NCBI GenBank assembly: GCA_027943335.1
Contig: BSBK01009263.1
Location: forward strand, 186,001 to 250,000
Direction of reading: 5' to 3'
Source of the DNA: Chamaecyparis obtusa
Taxonomy: Eukaryota > Streptophyta > Pinopsida > Cupressales > Cupressaceae
DNA: 64,000 nucleotides
The notes under the pieces are model-generated. The model was not told the DNA's origin and did not search any database. It saw only the letters and a list, made by a program, of their open reading frames with translations. Below are positions 25,805-37,209 of the stretch, piece by piece. The position numbers were made by a program, and so were the translations under genes. The stretch's first letter is position 1. The number at the start of each line of letters is the position of its first letter.

Positions 25805-26819
25805 TGTTGGAAATTTGGCTGAGTTGGTTAAATAGATGTTGTCATTATGGAAACATATGACCTACATGAAGATCGCATAGGTCATAGAACTACTATGACA
25901 GGGCACAATGCAAAATTGTCTGAGACAATGTTTTTACCAATGAACCTGGAGACAGTTTTTGTTTGCGATGTTGATTGGAGTAAGTTCAGTGCTTGTGCAC
26001 TTGAAAATAGACTCTATGATGACTATTGAAGACTCATATTATAGTTCAAGTCAGTACGGCATGCACGAAAGAAGTTATGATAGTTTTACTAAAGACAGTG
26101 TCAAGCCAATAAGACAGAATATGAAGACAAAATTGATAAAGAGTTAAGGGATTATTTTGTTTATCAAAATAATGACTTAACAATATAAAGGGATGAAATC
26201 CTATATGTTAACCCTTGGATAAAGTTATTTTTTAATATGATAGCCGACTGGAAAGTTATTAATCCTAATAACTTGTATAAATGTAATTATAAATTGTAAA
26301 TGATGAAGATATGATGAATGTATGTAATAGCGATAGTGACAGAGTAGCAAAGAGATATTGATGAAAGTAGTATAAGGTAATGTACCTTAACCTTCTTTTT
26401 TAATCAGTTTATATTATACATGTTACTTGTCTGGGCAGTGGGCTCATCTGGTAATCACATTTTGTATTGCCAACTCCTAACAGGGTTGAGGTTTCTAACA
26501 AGGCCTATAGTCCCTTAATCGGGACTGATACACTGCATGCATGTAATAGACTCCTAATAGGGTCAACATCCTTAACAGGATACTTTTTATTAGTGGATCT
26601 TTGTGGGTACCATCCCCACCGGGGTTTTCCCTTGGCTAGGGTTTCCTCGAGAACAAATAATGTGTTATGAGCTCTTTAGTTTTATTGCTATGCATGTTGT
26701 TTAGCTTCTTATGTTATGCATGTGTTAAGATAATCTGTTATATCCATAATTAGGAAAAAGTAAAAGTTTGTGGAATATTGATTCACCCCCCCCCCTCTCA
26801 GTATTCCCTATTTCTAACA
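25805..26819 (+). repeat. 3' LTR of element D
   Basis: 1,015 bp, TGTTGG...TAACA, directly preceded by the polypurine tract and followed by the agatt duplication. The C run near 26786 is shorter than in the 5' LTR, which explains most of the length difference together with small indels. Confidence 0.9.
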
Positions 26820-28085
26820 AGATTATGTCATTCAGATGTAATCCCGTTTAATCCATCAAAACCCATGAATCTAGTAGCCATAGCTTCTTATTCTACTTTT
26901 GATTTACTATCAAGGAGCTTTGAGAATGCCATATGTAAAAGATGTGAAAAAATGGTGATTTTTGGTTGATATTTTGAGTCTTTTATAAACAGCCTACTTC
27001 CTTACTATTACTTTCTATATCTCATGCCACCTGAGTGAGAGATTTTCAAAAATATCTATTAAAGTTCTAACATTAAGATTTGAATTAAATACATTTTATT
27101 AATGGCCTTAAGAAATCACTTTTACCAATTTGGAGTAGTTGTAATGGTAACTTAATTGGTGCAGTGGATTTTTACTTTTATGCTTCTCTCAATTCATCAC
27201 CTTTGTGAAAAAACTCACTTTGAAGGTAGAAACCCGATTGTGGAGAAGCTGGGGGGGTGATTTTTTGAAAATCCACAACTGACCCATTTCTTTAGCAATT
27301 TCTTTTAGATATCAAATAAGGTTATCTTCATCATAACAAATGATTTAATCCCCATGATTTCTTATGCTTATTTCTTCACAAGTTGTCACTTCTCAGAAAT
27401 CAACCTTCTCAGGTGATTTTCCGATAAGGGAGAAGCTAAAAACTAGTTCTCTAAAAAAGGTCTCTTACTCACTTTCTCATTTGAGGTTGTTTTATCCACT
27501 ACAGGGGTTCAATCTTACTTCCTCAAAATCTAGGCACTTGGCTTTTGGGAATCTCTAATACACTTTCCACTATCCTTTGGAAAACAACTTCTGTAGGAAG
27601 GACACCGCAAGCGGGGAAGTTCATTACATCTTCTCTGCTAAGCCACTTTTCTAGAACTAACTCGCTCTTAACCCAAGAATCTTGATTTCTAGGCCTTGTC
27701 TATATGCTTGATGATTCCTATGTTCTCTTCCCATGAAAAATTACCTTCATGGTTCGAAACCCACCAAGGAGAAGGTGATTTTTAGTTTCCCAACAAAGAG
27801 GAGAGATGTCAATTTGAAGTTTCTCATCCATATGAATTCCATCAATAGAACCAAAGGAATAAAAGTCTTTATCAAATTAGGCACTATAACTTACCCATCC
27901 CTAGGATGAAATAAAAAACCAACCTGGCTTAAAAGGAGAAATAGGCATGAAGGGGTTATTCGATAAAGACCACCTATCCTAGGGGAATTCTAGACTTGTA
28001 ATCCAATCCATTATCTAAAAAATCATGACTCTATCTAAACACAAGGTATCCACTTTAGTTTTAGAGTGAAGAAAAAAAGTGGGGC
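26820..28085 (-). repeat. Continuation of copy B: ORF N-terminus and spacer
   Basis: Sequence resumes after the agatt duplication exactly where copy A continues at 9463, and runs parallel to 9463-10765. It includes the first codons of the unknown ORF (about 26825-26880, minus strand) and the conserved TATA-like site at 26978-26993. Homology stops near 28085, in the middle of the spacer, so gypsy pol is absent from copy B. Confidence 0.75.
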
Positions 28086-29150
28086 AACACATTACTAGAC
28101 ATAGGTTCATGATTCTGATCTTGTATGAGAGTAGTATCTTCATTAAATGATTCATTAAGATTTTTAATTTCTATTATGTCCTCACTAATAAGATAATGGA
28201 TCTTTTGCTTTAACTCTATACAATTTGAAGTTGTATGCTCGTTATGTCTATTATATGTATAGTAGGTACTCAAGAATGAAAGTCCACATGAAGTGACATG
28301 AGGCTACATGATGAGATTGTTTTGAGGAACTCTTCCAAAGGAGTAAATTATCTATCCAATAGACATTTAGATGCACTTATGTTCACCAAAGAGTTATGAG
28401 ATTCAATATCATGATGTTCTGATTTATTTTTATCATGTGATGATGATTATTGAGATAGGATAGATTCCTATTGATTTTTTTTTATCATAGATTAGATTCT
28501 CTTGAGGTTTTCAGATAGATTCTTGATCAAATATTTTATGGTCATGAATATGTTCTTGAGCATAGATAGTTTTAATGTGAAGTTGTGAAGTAGTCATTTT
28601 ATTTGAAGAAGATGAAGATATAAACTAATTATGATCATAGACAAAAGGAAAGATTGGTCCTAATGAGGATTTGTTGGATCATGTATCATTTTCTTCCTTT
28701 AAGTCTTGAATTTTAGATTTCGAAGAATTAATTTGTTTTTATAGGGCTTCAATAAGAATATCATCTTCCTTGTTGTTAAGACCATAAGGTTTATCCAATT
28801 TGTTTTTAGCCATTGTAAGATTGTCTTGATGCACTTGTTTAGAATATTAGAGAGAAGGTATGATGTGGGAATTTTTCCTATGAATAAGATTGGATTATTA
28901 ATGAGAACTCCTTGTCTAGAAAAACATGGAAAATCAATGAGACTAAGAGCTAGAGGTGACTAGGTTGTTAGGTCAATGTCTAGACATCAAAGTGATAACA
29001 TTTCTCAAAAGATTGATGAAAGATGACAATTTTTAAGATTTAATGATGATGAACTTGGTACAAGGTGTTGGATTTAAGGCTTGATTTTCTAAATAAGGGA
29101 AACTTGTGATGAATTTTATTAGTTTTGATTCAATTTAAAGAGGTTTCACT
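28086..29150 (-). pseudogene. Decayed retroelement sequence, possible gag/linker fragment
   Basis: Minus-strand frame 28273-28061 encodes a short segment with a C/H pattern ('YTYNRHNEHTTSNC') that resembles the region after the CCHC knuckle in some plant gypsy Gag proteins. The resemblance is weak and the remainder has no open frame. The left edge at about 28085 is a rearrangement junction with copy B. Confidence 0.3.
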
Positions 29151-29152
29151 TG

Positions 29153-29455
29153 ATTCAACACCAAAACCATGTTCTAGTTGTGATCGAATCTAAATGTGGG
29201 TATTATCCCCACTAGTAATAGTGTAACTTGATTCCACACCAATACCATGTTCTGGTTATGATCGAATTTGGGTGTGGCTACTATCCCCACTAGTGATAGT
29301 GGGACTTTATTCAACACCAATATTAATACCATGTTCTGGTTGTGATTGAATCTGAGTGTGGGTACTATCCATAGATTCCCCACCAATGGTAGTGGTAGTT
29401 GATTCACTGCTAATAGGAATACCATGTTCTAGTTGTGCTTGAATCTGAGTGTCTA
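29153..29455. repeat. Four-copy imperfect tandem repeat (~80-bp unit)
   Basis: Units begin near 29154, 29234, 29312 and 29405. Each contains 'ccatgttct.gtt.tg' followed by a 'gaat.tg.gtgt' segment, and the first three also carry 'tatcc'. The last unit is partial. On the minus strand the repeat keeps an open frame with a recurring 'FDHNQNMV' word, so it may once have been an in-protein repeat of a retroelement ORF. Confidence 0.7.
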
Positions 29456-30722
29456 CATAATTTAGATTTGAGGCTCTAAAAAATGAGATGTAGGAGTATA
29501 AGTAATACCTTTCTATGATGATTCAACTCTAATGACTAGTTTAGATCACCATGTTTTCCTGGAACCTCTATGAACAATGGTAGCCAAGGGCATTTTCCTT
29601 TAGGAGGTCTAGACTACAACCTTCAAAATCCATTATTTTGATAATGGATTCCCCTTTGATATATGTTTTTTTCATGGTCTCATTTACTTGTTTAGAGTTT
29701 GAAATAGTTTTTGGAGTGGCTATGGGACCTAAGGGCATCTCCTCATTAGCATCATCCTCATCACTTTTTTTATATGGACTTCATTGGTAATCTCTTTATT
29801 TAACAATTTTCTAAACTCATAATCGTTTGAGATTTAATCAAGATTTACACTGGTGTTTTGTTAACCAATATTATTCCTCATAATCCAAAAATCAATGATT
29901 TTTGTTTGAGTTCATTGTCTATCCATACATTGTTGCATTATAAATTATGGCATATCTTTTTAGATAGAACAAAAACTCTTTTGTAGAAATATTTGAATCT
30001 CATGATTTGATTTTGGATGCTCTTCTTTGTTGTTCCCTATTGGTGAAATGTCATAATTTGTGATGACAATTCTTCTATTGAAATATTTTTTGTCAGTTGC
30101 AGTTTTCTCCATCACTTTTTTTACCTCATCCCAAGAGTCCCTATTTTTAAAAATTTCTAGTAATGGTTTACTTTCATGTTGAAATATTATTGAAAAGTTC
30201 TTATTCAACACAAGACTTTATTGAATTATGTTTCATGGATCATACTACTAGTAATTGTCAATGCCAAAGAGAAAAAATTTCAAAAATTCATGTGTCATAC
30301 TGGATGCTTTTCCCTCAAATGTGAACCCTCCACATGAAAAAGGTAAGGAAGAAAATATGCTCTTCTTTTTCTAACCATGAAAGAGTCCATCTATACTCTC
30401 CATCTATCATACATATTCTAGTGTAAATACCCTCTCTATCACATATATTAGAAGTTGATAGGGTTCTACTACTTATCTGTATAACCTTAACTCGATGTAT
30501 TTTTCCATGAAGAGCAGGTTATCCAATTATATTTGACTTCCAAGCTGAATGTAATCTCTACAAGAGATAGGAAATATAAGCATTGGAGTTCTTGTAATTT
30601 CATTAAATATTTGTGCTAAATAGAAGTCTACAAAATGGTTTTAATTCTTCTTGTTATTATGCATCCTTATCTTAGGTTTTCATTCATATATTGGACACAT
30701 TGTTCTCAACTATGATTAGATT
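29456..30722. other. AT-rich decayed sequence, no gene identified
   Basis: One minus-strand open segment (30211-29960, 83 codons) has ordinary-looking residue composition but no recognisable motif. Nothing else is supported. The region may be the upstream part of the decayed element at 28086-29455. Confidence 0.4.
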
Positions 30723-31337
30723 TGCATTCCATTTGAATCTTCCATTTTGGAGTATTCAAGTCACTAATCCTTATGCCAATCTGATGAGCATTAAAAAAAG
30801 GATTAAACTCACTTCAAATAAGAAACAATAAGCCTATTTTGAGGGTTTAGTTGGTTCATTTGATATGGACTCTTATAGCTAAATTCTTAAGGTAATGGTT
30901 TATTGAGTTTTGGCTACATTATTGTTGAATACTAATTTGATAGCTTGATGTTTGATTTGTACTAATTATTGATGCTTTTCCTTGTGTTCTTTGTTACAGA
31001 TACATCTTTCTGATCCCATATTTTGGTGTTCTTATCCATAGGAACTTAGGTTAGCAAAATACCTATCCCAGGAGGACTGAGCAGTTCTCGATCAATGTGG
31101 GCACCAAAAATGCACGGTATAAAATTTGTATTGATAATTATAATGTAACCAACACTCAATAAACCATTAGCTTAATAATTTATCTATAAGATTCCATATC
31201 AAATGAACCAACTAAACCCTCAAAAGAGGCATATTGCTTCCTAGTTGAAGCGAGTTTAATCCTTTTTGTAATGCTCATCAGAGTGGCACAAGGATTAGTG
31301 ACTTGATTAATCCAAAATGGAAGATTCAAATACAATT
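30723..31337. repeat. Large imperfect inverted repeat (foldback element candidate)
   Basis: The left arm at about 30723-30943 pairs with the right arm at about 31118-31337, each near 220 bp, with a loop of about 175 bp. By eye the arms match at about 85-90%, including 'gagggtttagttggttc' and its complement. There is no coding in arms or loop and no certain target duplication. A foldback/MITE-type transposon or an inverted duplication are the options. Confidence 0.75.
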
Positions 31338-32313
31338 CAAATCTAGAATGAAACTAGAATGCAAGACTAGTCTAACAACAATGATTCTACTATGTAAGGA
31401 ACTAGATAACAATGTAAGATAACTTCTAGAAATGATCTAAGCTTACAATGTAAGAAAGCTATGAGTTAAGAATCTATGAATTCAAAATAGAAAGATTACT
31501 CTAGAATGCAAGAATGAAATAATGTAAACCACTAAGATTCAAATGATCAAGACTGGGACCCTTGAGCCAAGGAAGGGCTTCCTCTTAAAGGAATTGCCTC
31601 AAGAATGAAGGGTGGAGATTAACAGTCAAAAGATGTTATGTAGAGATGAGTGGTGATGGGAGATCAATACATGTGATAGGATTCAAGGATTTTGGTTGGC
31701 CAAGCTTGATTGGAGAATAAGAAAAAATAGAAAATCCCCTTTTAATTGGAAATTAATCAAGATTAAGTTGCACAAAGAGCCCTTTTAATAAAAAGTGCTA
31801 GGACTTTATATTAAAGGTAAGTTTTGACAATTAAATGATCTTTTCAGCTTTTTGATATTTGAGATGATTTATGCTTAATTTTTAGATATAGTTTAATTAT
31901 GTAAGGGGGATTAATTAGATTTCTTACATAATTATGTCCAATAAATTATGCCTTTGAGATTTAGGATTTATTTTTAAGCAATTTTGATTGAATTAGGGGC
32001 TTAGGTTCTACTAGACAAATATTAGGTGATTTCATTAACCTGTCAAATTAATATTTTCGTGAATGAAAAATATAACAAAATTATGTTTTTGGTTATACTT
32101 ACATGATGCACAATAGACTAGACTAAACTCATATAGTAAATTAGAAATAAAAGGTTTTTTGTAATAAATAATATATTACAAAATAAGATAAGAATAGTCA
32201 ACACTTGTTATTAGGTTGAGAGATGACCTAAGATGTATATGTAGACCAATTTTTATGGTTCCTCAAACTACGATTTCTTGGCCTACTTGTACTCTCAAAT
32301 AAAGATAAGATAT
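31338..32313. other. AT-rich intergenic sequence
   Basis: No reading frame, repeat boundary or RNA gene is recognisable. The last part (about 32200-32313) corresponds to the 3' flank of the kinase pseudogene and resembles 62550-62640 next to the second kinase copy, so homology between the two loci extends beyond the coding region. Confidence 0.5.
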
Positions 32314-33366
32314 TTATTGGGAATGAAAATCTCTTGGAGTATCAAGAAATGCACTTGTTATTTTTTTTAATCTTCCAAATATCTCCATCATATTTGGACA
32401 TTTTTGTGGTAGCTCCCTTGTACAAACCAACCCTACTTGCATAAATTGAGTAAGGCAACTTAATACCATTGCTTTGTTTGATTCATTAACATCTCTAAGT
32501 AGTTGGTTGTTAACCACTTATTCAATTTTATCTAGAAAATCCATACTTTCCCATTTTGGTAGATTATCACCTTCTACAAAAATGGTATCTATTGGTCTCC
32601 TCTTTGTCATCAATTGTAAAAATAGAATTCCATAGTTGTATACATCTCATTTTGTTGACATCCTTTCACTGACTTCATACTCTAGAATATAATATTATTA
32701 AATATGATTCTCAATAAATATAAAAAAGTAATATAAAATTAAGAACATTCAAGTACAATCAATATTGAAATAATTCAACATTTTGTACTTGGTGCAATGT
32801 AGCCAATAGATCTCTTTAGTGCATTTGAAGAAGTCATTGAATTTTTTGAATTCTGAAATTAGAGTCTTGTAATGCCAAAGTCTTCTAGATGTGTTCTCAT
32901 ATCATTCCCTAATAACACATTATTGGGTTTTAGGTCACAATGAATGACTTGCACAAAGTAATAATGATGTAGATAGTCCTTTCCTTGTGCTATCTCCTTT
33001 TCTATTCTTTACTAATCACCCAAATTTAATTTCCATTCATCTCCTTCCTCGGGATATAACCATCTCTCTAAACTTACATTTGACATGAATGGAAAAACCA
33101 ATGCTTTAAAATCAATGTTATAACAAGATAAAATGATTTTGATCACGTTGTGATGTCGAAATCTTTTTTGCACATTACATTCCCTTGAAAAATTTTGGCT
33201 AGCATTTTTCTCCTATAAATTGAGAACTTTAATTTAGCAATATTTATACTATCATTAAGAATTCCTTTGTAAATAGATCAAAAGCTACCAAGTTCTACTA
33301 AATTGGTTTGACTAAATGCACTAGTTGTATCTACAAGTTCATATAAAATCATTTTAGGCCCAATAT
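32314..33366 (-). pseudogene. LRR receptor kinase (subfamily XII-like) kinase-domain pseudogene
   Basis: On the minus strand the kinase domain runs from 'MILYELVDTTSAFSQ' (about 33360) through a glycine-loop region with a stop ('ELGSF' then 'SIYKGILND'), 'VIHCDLKP' (about 32945) and 'EDFGITRL' to 'SIGYIAP'. It then crosses an intron-like gap (about 32690-32800) to the C-terminal lobe, ending at 32314. Several in-frame stops and indels make it non-functional. HCD in place of HRD marks a non-RD kinase, the type linked to pattern-recognition receptors such as FLS2/EFR/Xa21. LRR and transmembrane parts are absent: homology ends near 33366 against an unrelated retroposon-like segment. It is a paralogue of 62608-63644. 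Confidence 0.85.
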
Positions 33367-33840
33367 TTTTGATTAAGTGAAAACAAGTTTTGAAGGGGGC
33401 CTGAAACCCTTTTACATCATTAAGGACAAAGAAAGATCATCAAGGCATAACATAGAAGAACCAAACAACAAAGATTAAAAAAACTAGCAACTAGGAACAA
33501 AAGCTAGAAGAAGGACAACAACCATTACACGATCAACAAACAGAAATAGAAAAGGATAGTAGAACCCCTGGGTAGACACAGAGTTAAGTGAAACTCTTAA
33601 GCAGCTCTGTCACTTCCATCTCAAGTTGGCTCATGGTGCATAGCTTTCTTCAAGTCCTCTATATCCTTGTAAGCATTCTACACCATATTCTTCATGCTAA
33701 CACGGGTTCTCTTTCTACATCCATTAGAAACATGAATATTTTGACTAGTGTCCTCGCCATCATCAATCAATCAACAATGTTGTTACTACCAATGTCATAT
33801 CTTCCTTGTCTTAAAGAAAAGTTTACCCGTGCTTAGGCCA
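33367..33840 (-). mobile_element. Possible non-LTR retroposon 3' tail
   Basis: On the minus strand the sequence is T-rich untranslated-looking DNA. It ends 'gggtttcaggccccc...cacttaatcaaaaa' precisely at the break in the kinase pseudogene. Short A-rich ends and insertion at a gene break suggest a LINE-type tail. No RT or endonuclease coding is present and no duplication was found, so this is tentative. Confidence 0.3.
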
Positions 33841-34859
33841 TCTACCATTGGTGATGTTAGTCATAGTTTTTAGACTCTTTCTAAATTTCATCACTTCTCC
33901 TCAAAAAGTGAGCAATTGTAATGGCGATTGGAATGTGTTGGAAGAGGAGAGTAGCGTCTTAGATACAAAAATTATACTCACACACAACACGGAATAGATA
34001 TCCTTGGCTGGCGGAATTAATGAGGAATCAGAATTCATGAAAATACAATCCTTCATTCCAGCATCACACTTCATTACTATTGCCAGCGAACAAATAGGTG
34101 GAAACCGAATTAACAGTCACAAGGAATGCAATTGTTTTGCACTTTCTTTGTAATAAAGTGGACCCATGATATTTTTGATGTACTTATAATAGATGTTAAT
34201 ATTTGGATAGTTATATAGATAATAATTTTTTGTTGAAGTGGAATGAAATAAATTATTAAAAATATTATTAAATAATAGGCATAATTATGTTACTAAGATT
34301 GATTAGTCAAGTTTGGAATCTAATTAGGAAAAAAATTCCATAATTTGAAAAAACACTTTAGTTTCCACATCTTGTCGTCTATTTCACCATTTCCTTTCCA
34401 TGTAATGATAGAAATTATTTGGCTATCTATTTGTTTTTCTATTTCCCATTCATGTGATGATAGAAATTATATTTTCCATTCTTTTCCCCTACTGTCGTCC
34501 ACCATTTTATTATGGCAGAAATAAAATCTGTTGGTGTAGTTTTTTCCTTCAACTTTTTGTTTTCTTCTTTTCGTGTTGGCTTTAATGAAAGAGTAGGGGA
34601 TGTTGGGACTTCCACATGACAAAGTAATTATGCCGAGAGGCATACCTATACAATGGGAGCACAAATGGGAATACCAGCATGGGAATATGCCAAAAATATT
34701 TCTTGCTAATAAAAACTATTAGATTAAATAAATATTTTATAAAATAATATGAAGACAAATGGCAAGGCCAAAATAATAGGGCCCGAAATAATAGGACCCA
34801 AAAAAATAGGGTCGCCACATGGATGAAGAATAAGTTAAAAAATTAAATAAAAATTTAAA
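33841..34859. other. Intergenic sequence, no gene seen
   Basis: Mixed AT-rich DNA with short open frames that have no motif or homologous partner in the window. Nothing is supported. Confidence 0.5.
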
Positions 34860-35376
34860 AAAATAGGGTGTATTGTTTTTTTGGAATTTGGAGAGGCAAA
34901 GGAATTGGGAAAGGCACCTTTTGGTGAATATGAAGAGGCCCTCTCAGATTATAAAAGAGTGTCTCCTCATTTCATTTGTAGGAAGCTCATTTCAAGAGCA
35001 AGAAATTGACCAAATATAAAGGTGATAATTTTATTTTTTATTTAATAATTTTATTTTTATATAGTTTTAGTTTTAGTTTTAGATTTAGATTTAGTTTTAG
35101 TTTTAGATTTAGAATTAGAATTAGATTTAGAGTTAGTTTTAGTTTTAGTTAGATTTAGATTTTGGTTTTTATCATTATTCTATTTAATAATTAGTTTTAA
35201 TATTTAGATTTAAATTTAAATATGGAGGGCAATGCCACCATCAGTTTTCTTAATTATTTTTTAATGTTTAATATTTTATTTGGAATTCAAAAAGATAAAG
35301 GAATTGCAAAAGACATTGGAGAATATGAAAAGACGCTCTCAAATTATAAAAGAGTGTCTCATCATTTCATTTCTTA

Positions 35377-35392
35377 TTTTGTTTCATTTGTT
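35377..35392. repeat. 16-bp target-site duplication, left copy
   Basis: ttttgtttcatttgtt is repeated exactly at 37222-37237 on the other side of the inserted segment. Joining the flanks with one copy restores the neighbouring repeat unit. The length is typical of non-LTR (target-primed) retroposition. Confidence 0.85.
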
Positions 35393-35679
35393 TTTGATAA
35401 AGAAAAGTAGCAAGAAGGTGCTGGCCCATGGAACAAAGGACTAGGAGCACATTAATAGCACATTAATAGCTCTAGTCTGAGAGTAGATAATCAGCAGAAA
35501 AATATTGTCCAATCTACCTCTATCAAAGACAAACTTAAAGATCATCTTGGGACAAGCCCCCACAAAAGCTACAAGCTTTAACCAAAAACAAAAACAAAGG
35601 ACCAGAGTGAGCCCTTTAAAATTGTCAACAATCACCCGATCACAGGAAGAAAAGAAATTGAAAGAGAGAGACACTGTCA

Positions 35680-37209
35680 TCACCATAAAACTGAAGAAGC
35701 CAGCTCAGGTTGCAAATAGCCTGTCCATCTTTCTCTATCAAAAATGAAGGTCCAGAAACTAATCCATCTCCGGCCCAGTCCAATGATGTCAAAGATATTC
35801 CACCCCGCAGCAAACTCCTTGTCCACCTCAATAGAAGAAGGGTCCACCTCAATAGGAGTAGAGAGGAAAAAGATCAAAATAACAAGGTTGAAGCTGTAAT
35901 ATCTCCTTCCATTAGTATGACTACAAGAGGTAGCCCAGGAAAAATCCACCTCAATAGGAGTCTCCTCCACCTCCAAGTTCACGAACACAATCTCCACCTC
36001 AATAGGAGACTGCTCCACCTCCATAGAAGGCTTCCACCACTCCTTCGCAAGAAGAACACCCACACTTAACATCTCTTTTATCTAGCAGCGAGCCACCTCA
36101 AAGGGCTGAGCTTCCATCGCAAAAGGAGCTTCCATCTCAATAGGAATTAGAATGGAAGAGTGAAGAAGGGGAGTAACCTTCAGCAGCCGATGAACCCTTA
36201 AGTGAAACCCCACCACAAAAGGGGGCTGCACCGCAGAGTAGATAGGGAGGAAACCCAAAAAACCCCAACAACCGAGCATGGGAGTAGAAAAAAAGCAGCT
36301 AAAATTGGTCCATCTCCCATCACGAGCAGTGGCAGGGCCCACAACACTCAGAGCAACACCAAAAGAGCCAGCACCACTCTCCCACACAACAAAGGGGATT
36401 TGCAAAACCCAAAGAGTGGCCATCCAAAGAGAGCCCCAAAAGAGGGACCAACACAGTCACCCACCAAAGCTAGGCAACAGAGGAAAAAAAGAGCCTCTCC
36501 ACACCAAAGCAATAGGAGGCAGGACAAACCTCAAGAAGCAATGCCACAGAGCATTGATAAAGATCTCCTTAGAAATAGAGAGGAGGAAAAATAACCAAAT
36601 AGGAAAATAACTATTCCCCTGCACCAAAAGAGTTTGAACCCTAATACCCAATAGGCCCAAAGGCTGAAAGGAAAAACCATCTTCCATCGGAGGGAACCCC
36701 AAAAACCTTTCGCTATGTGGAAGGAAGAAAGGAGATCGAGACAAATCCTCTGAGAGAGTCTCCTCAAAGCCACCAGAAAAAGCCCCCTCAAAGAGAAGGA
36801 CCACACCACCAATGAGGCAAGCACACGGCCGACCAAAAGAAATCTTGACCCCAAAAAACCCCCCATGAGCATCTCCAATAGACCTAGTGCTAGCAAGAAC
36901 AGTCTGGTTCCACTCTAGGAAAGTCATAGACCAGGGGACACCATGCTCCCAAAGAGTTGGGGGAAAAATCCCACCACAGGAATGATAGCCCCCAAGCACA
37001 AGACCCAGCAAAATCTTAGGTGGGTCATCTTCATCGTCCTCAAAATCATACTGCTCCTCTGAGCCAGATACCCTAGAGCTAGAATCACACAACTCCTTCC
37101 CTCCATCGTCTTCGCTGCCTCCTCCCCCTCCCTCTGCATTTTCCCCTTCTCCATTTCCACTACAAACCCTAGCCCCTCCTCCGCACACACTGCTCCCATT
37201 CCCGCTCAT
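35680..37209 (-). pseudogene. Unidentified coding sequence inside the retroposed insert
   Basis: The ATG at 37207-37209 lies 12 bp inside the insert and opens a 250-codon frame to 36457. Its start is Gly/Ser/Glu-rich and acidic ('EEQYDFEDDEDDPP' near residue 70), followed by hydrophobic sequence that is probably out of the true frame. Further minus-strand segments at 36423-36082 and 36072-35680 have a repeated 'PIEVD/SIEVD' word. The multiple frames suggest frameshifts. I recognise no family: an ORF1-like protein of a LINE, or a retroposed host transcript, are both possible. Confidence 0.35.
35815..36030. repeat. Minisatellite of 'ccacctcaataggag'
   Basis: The word, with one or two changes, recurs near 35823, 35842, 35947, 35995 and 36017. 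On the minus strand it encodes the PIEVD-type repeat. Spacing varies from about 20 to 105 bp, so it is an interspersed short repeat rather than a regular array. Confidence 0.6.

Larger units (their letters stand above)
19625..26819 (+). mobile_element. Complete non-autonomous LTR retrotransposon 'D' (no pol)
   Basis: A 7,195-bp element with two LTRs (19625-20650 and 25805-26819), an initiator-Met primer site, a polypurine tract and a perfect 5-bp target duplication. The 5.15-kb interior holds a gag-like coiled-coil/CCHC ORF and a second long ORF. No protease, RT, RNase H or integrase motif is present in any frame I read. The LTRs differ by roughly 7-8% over the first 350 bp by eye, so the insertion is old. 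It is inserted into copy B of the unknown minus-strand ORF. Shared PBS type, polypurine context and LTR ends suggest dependence on a Ty1/copia partner. Confidence 0.9.

Noticed and set aside
30723..31337. A microRNA precursor
   Set aside because: The arms (about 220 bp) and loop (about 175 bp) are much larger than typical plant precursors; a transposon or siRNA-type inverted repeat is more likely.
36202..36610. Lys/Arg/Pro-rich plus-strand frames in the GC-richer insert
   Set aside because: The insert's polarity (start-like end at 37221, A-rich end at 35393) favours the minus strand. The basic, repetitive plus-strand frames look like compositional shadows, though the minus frames are not proven either.
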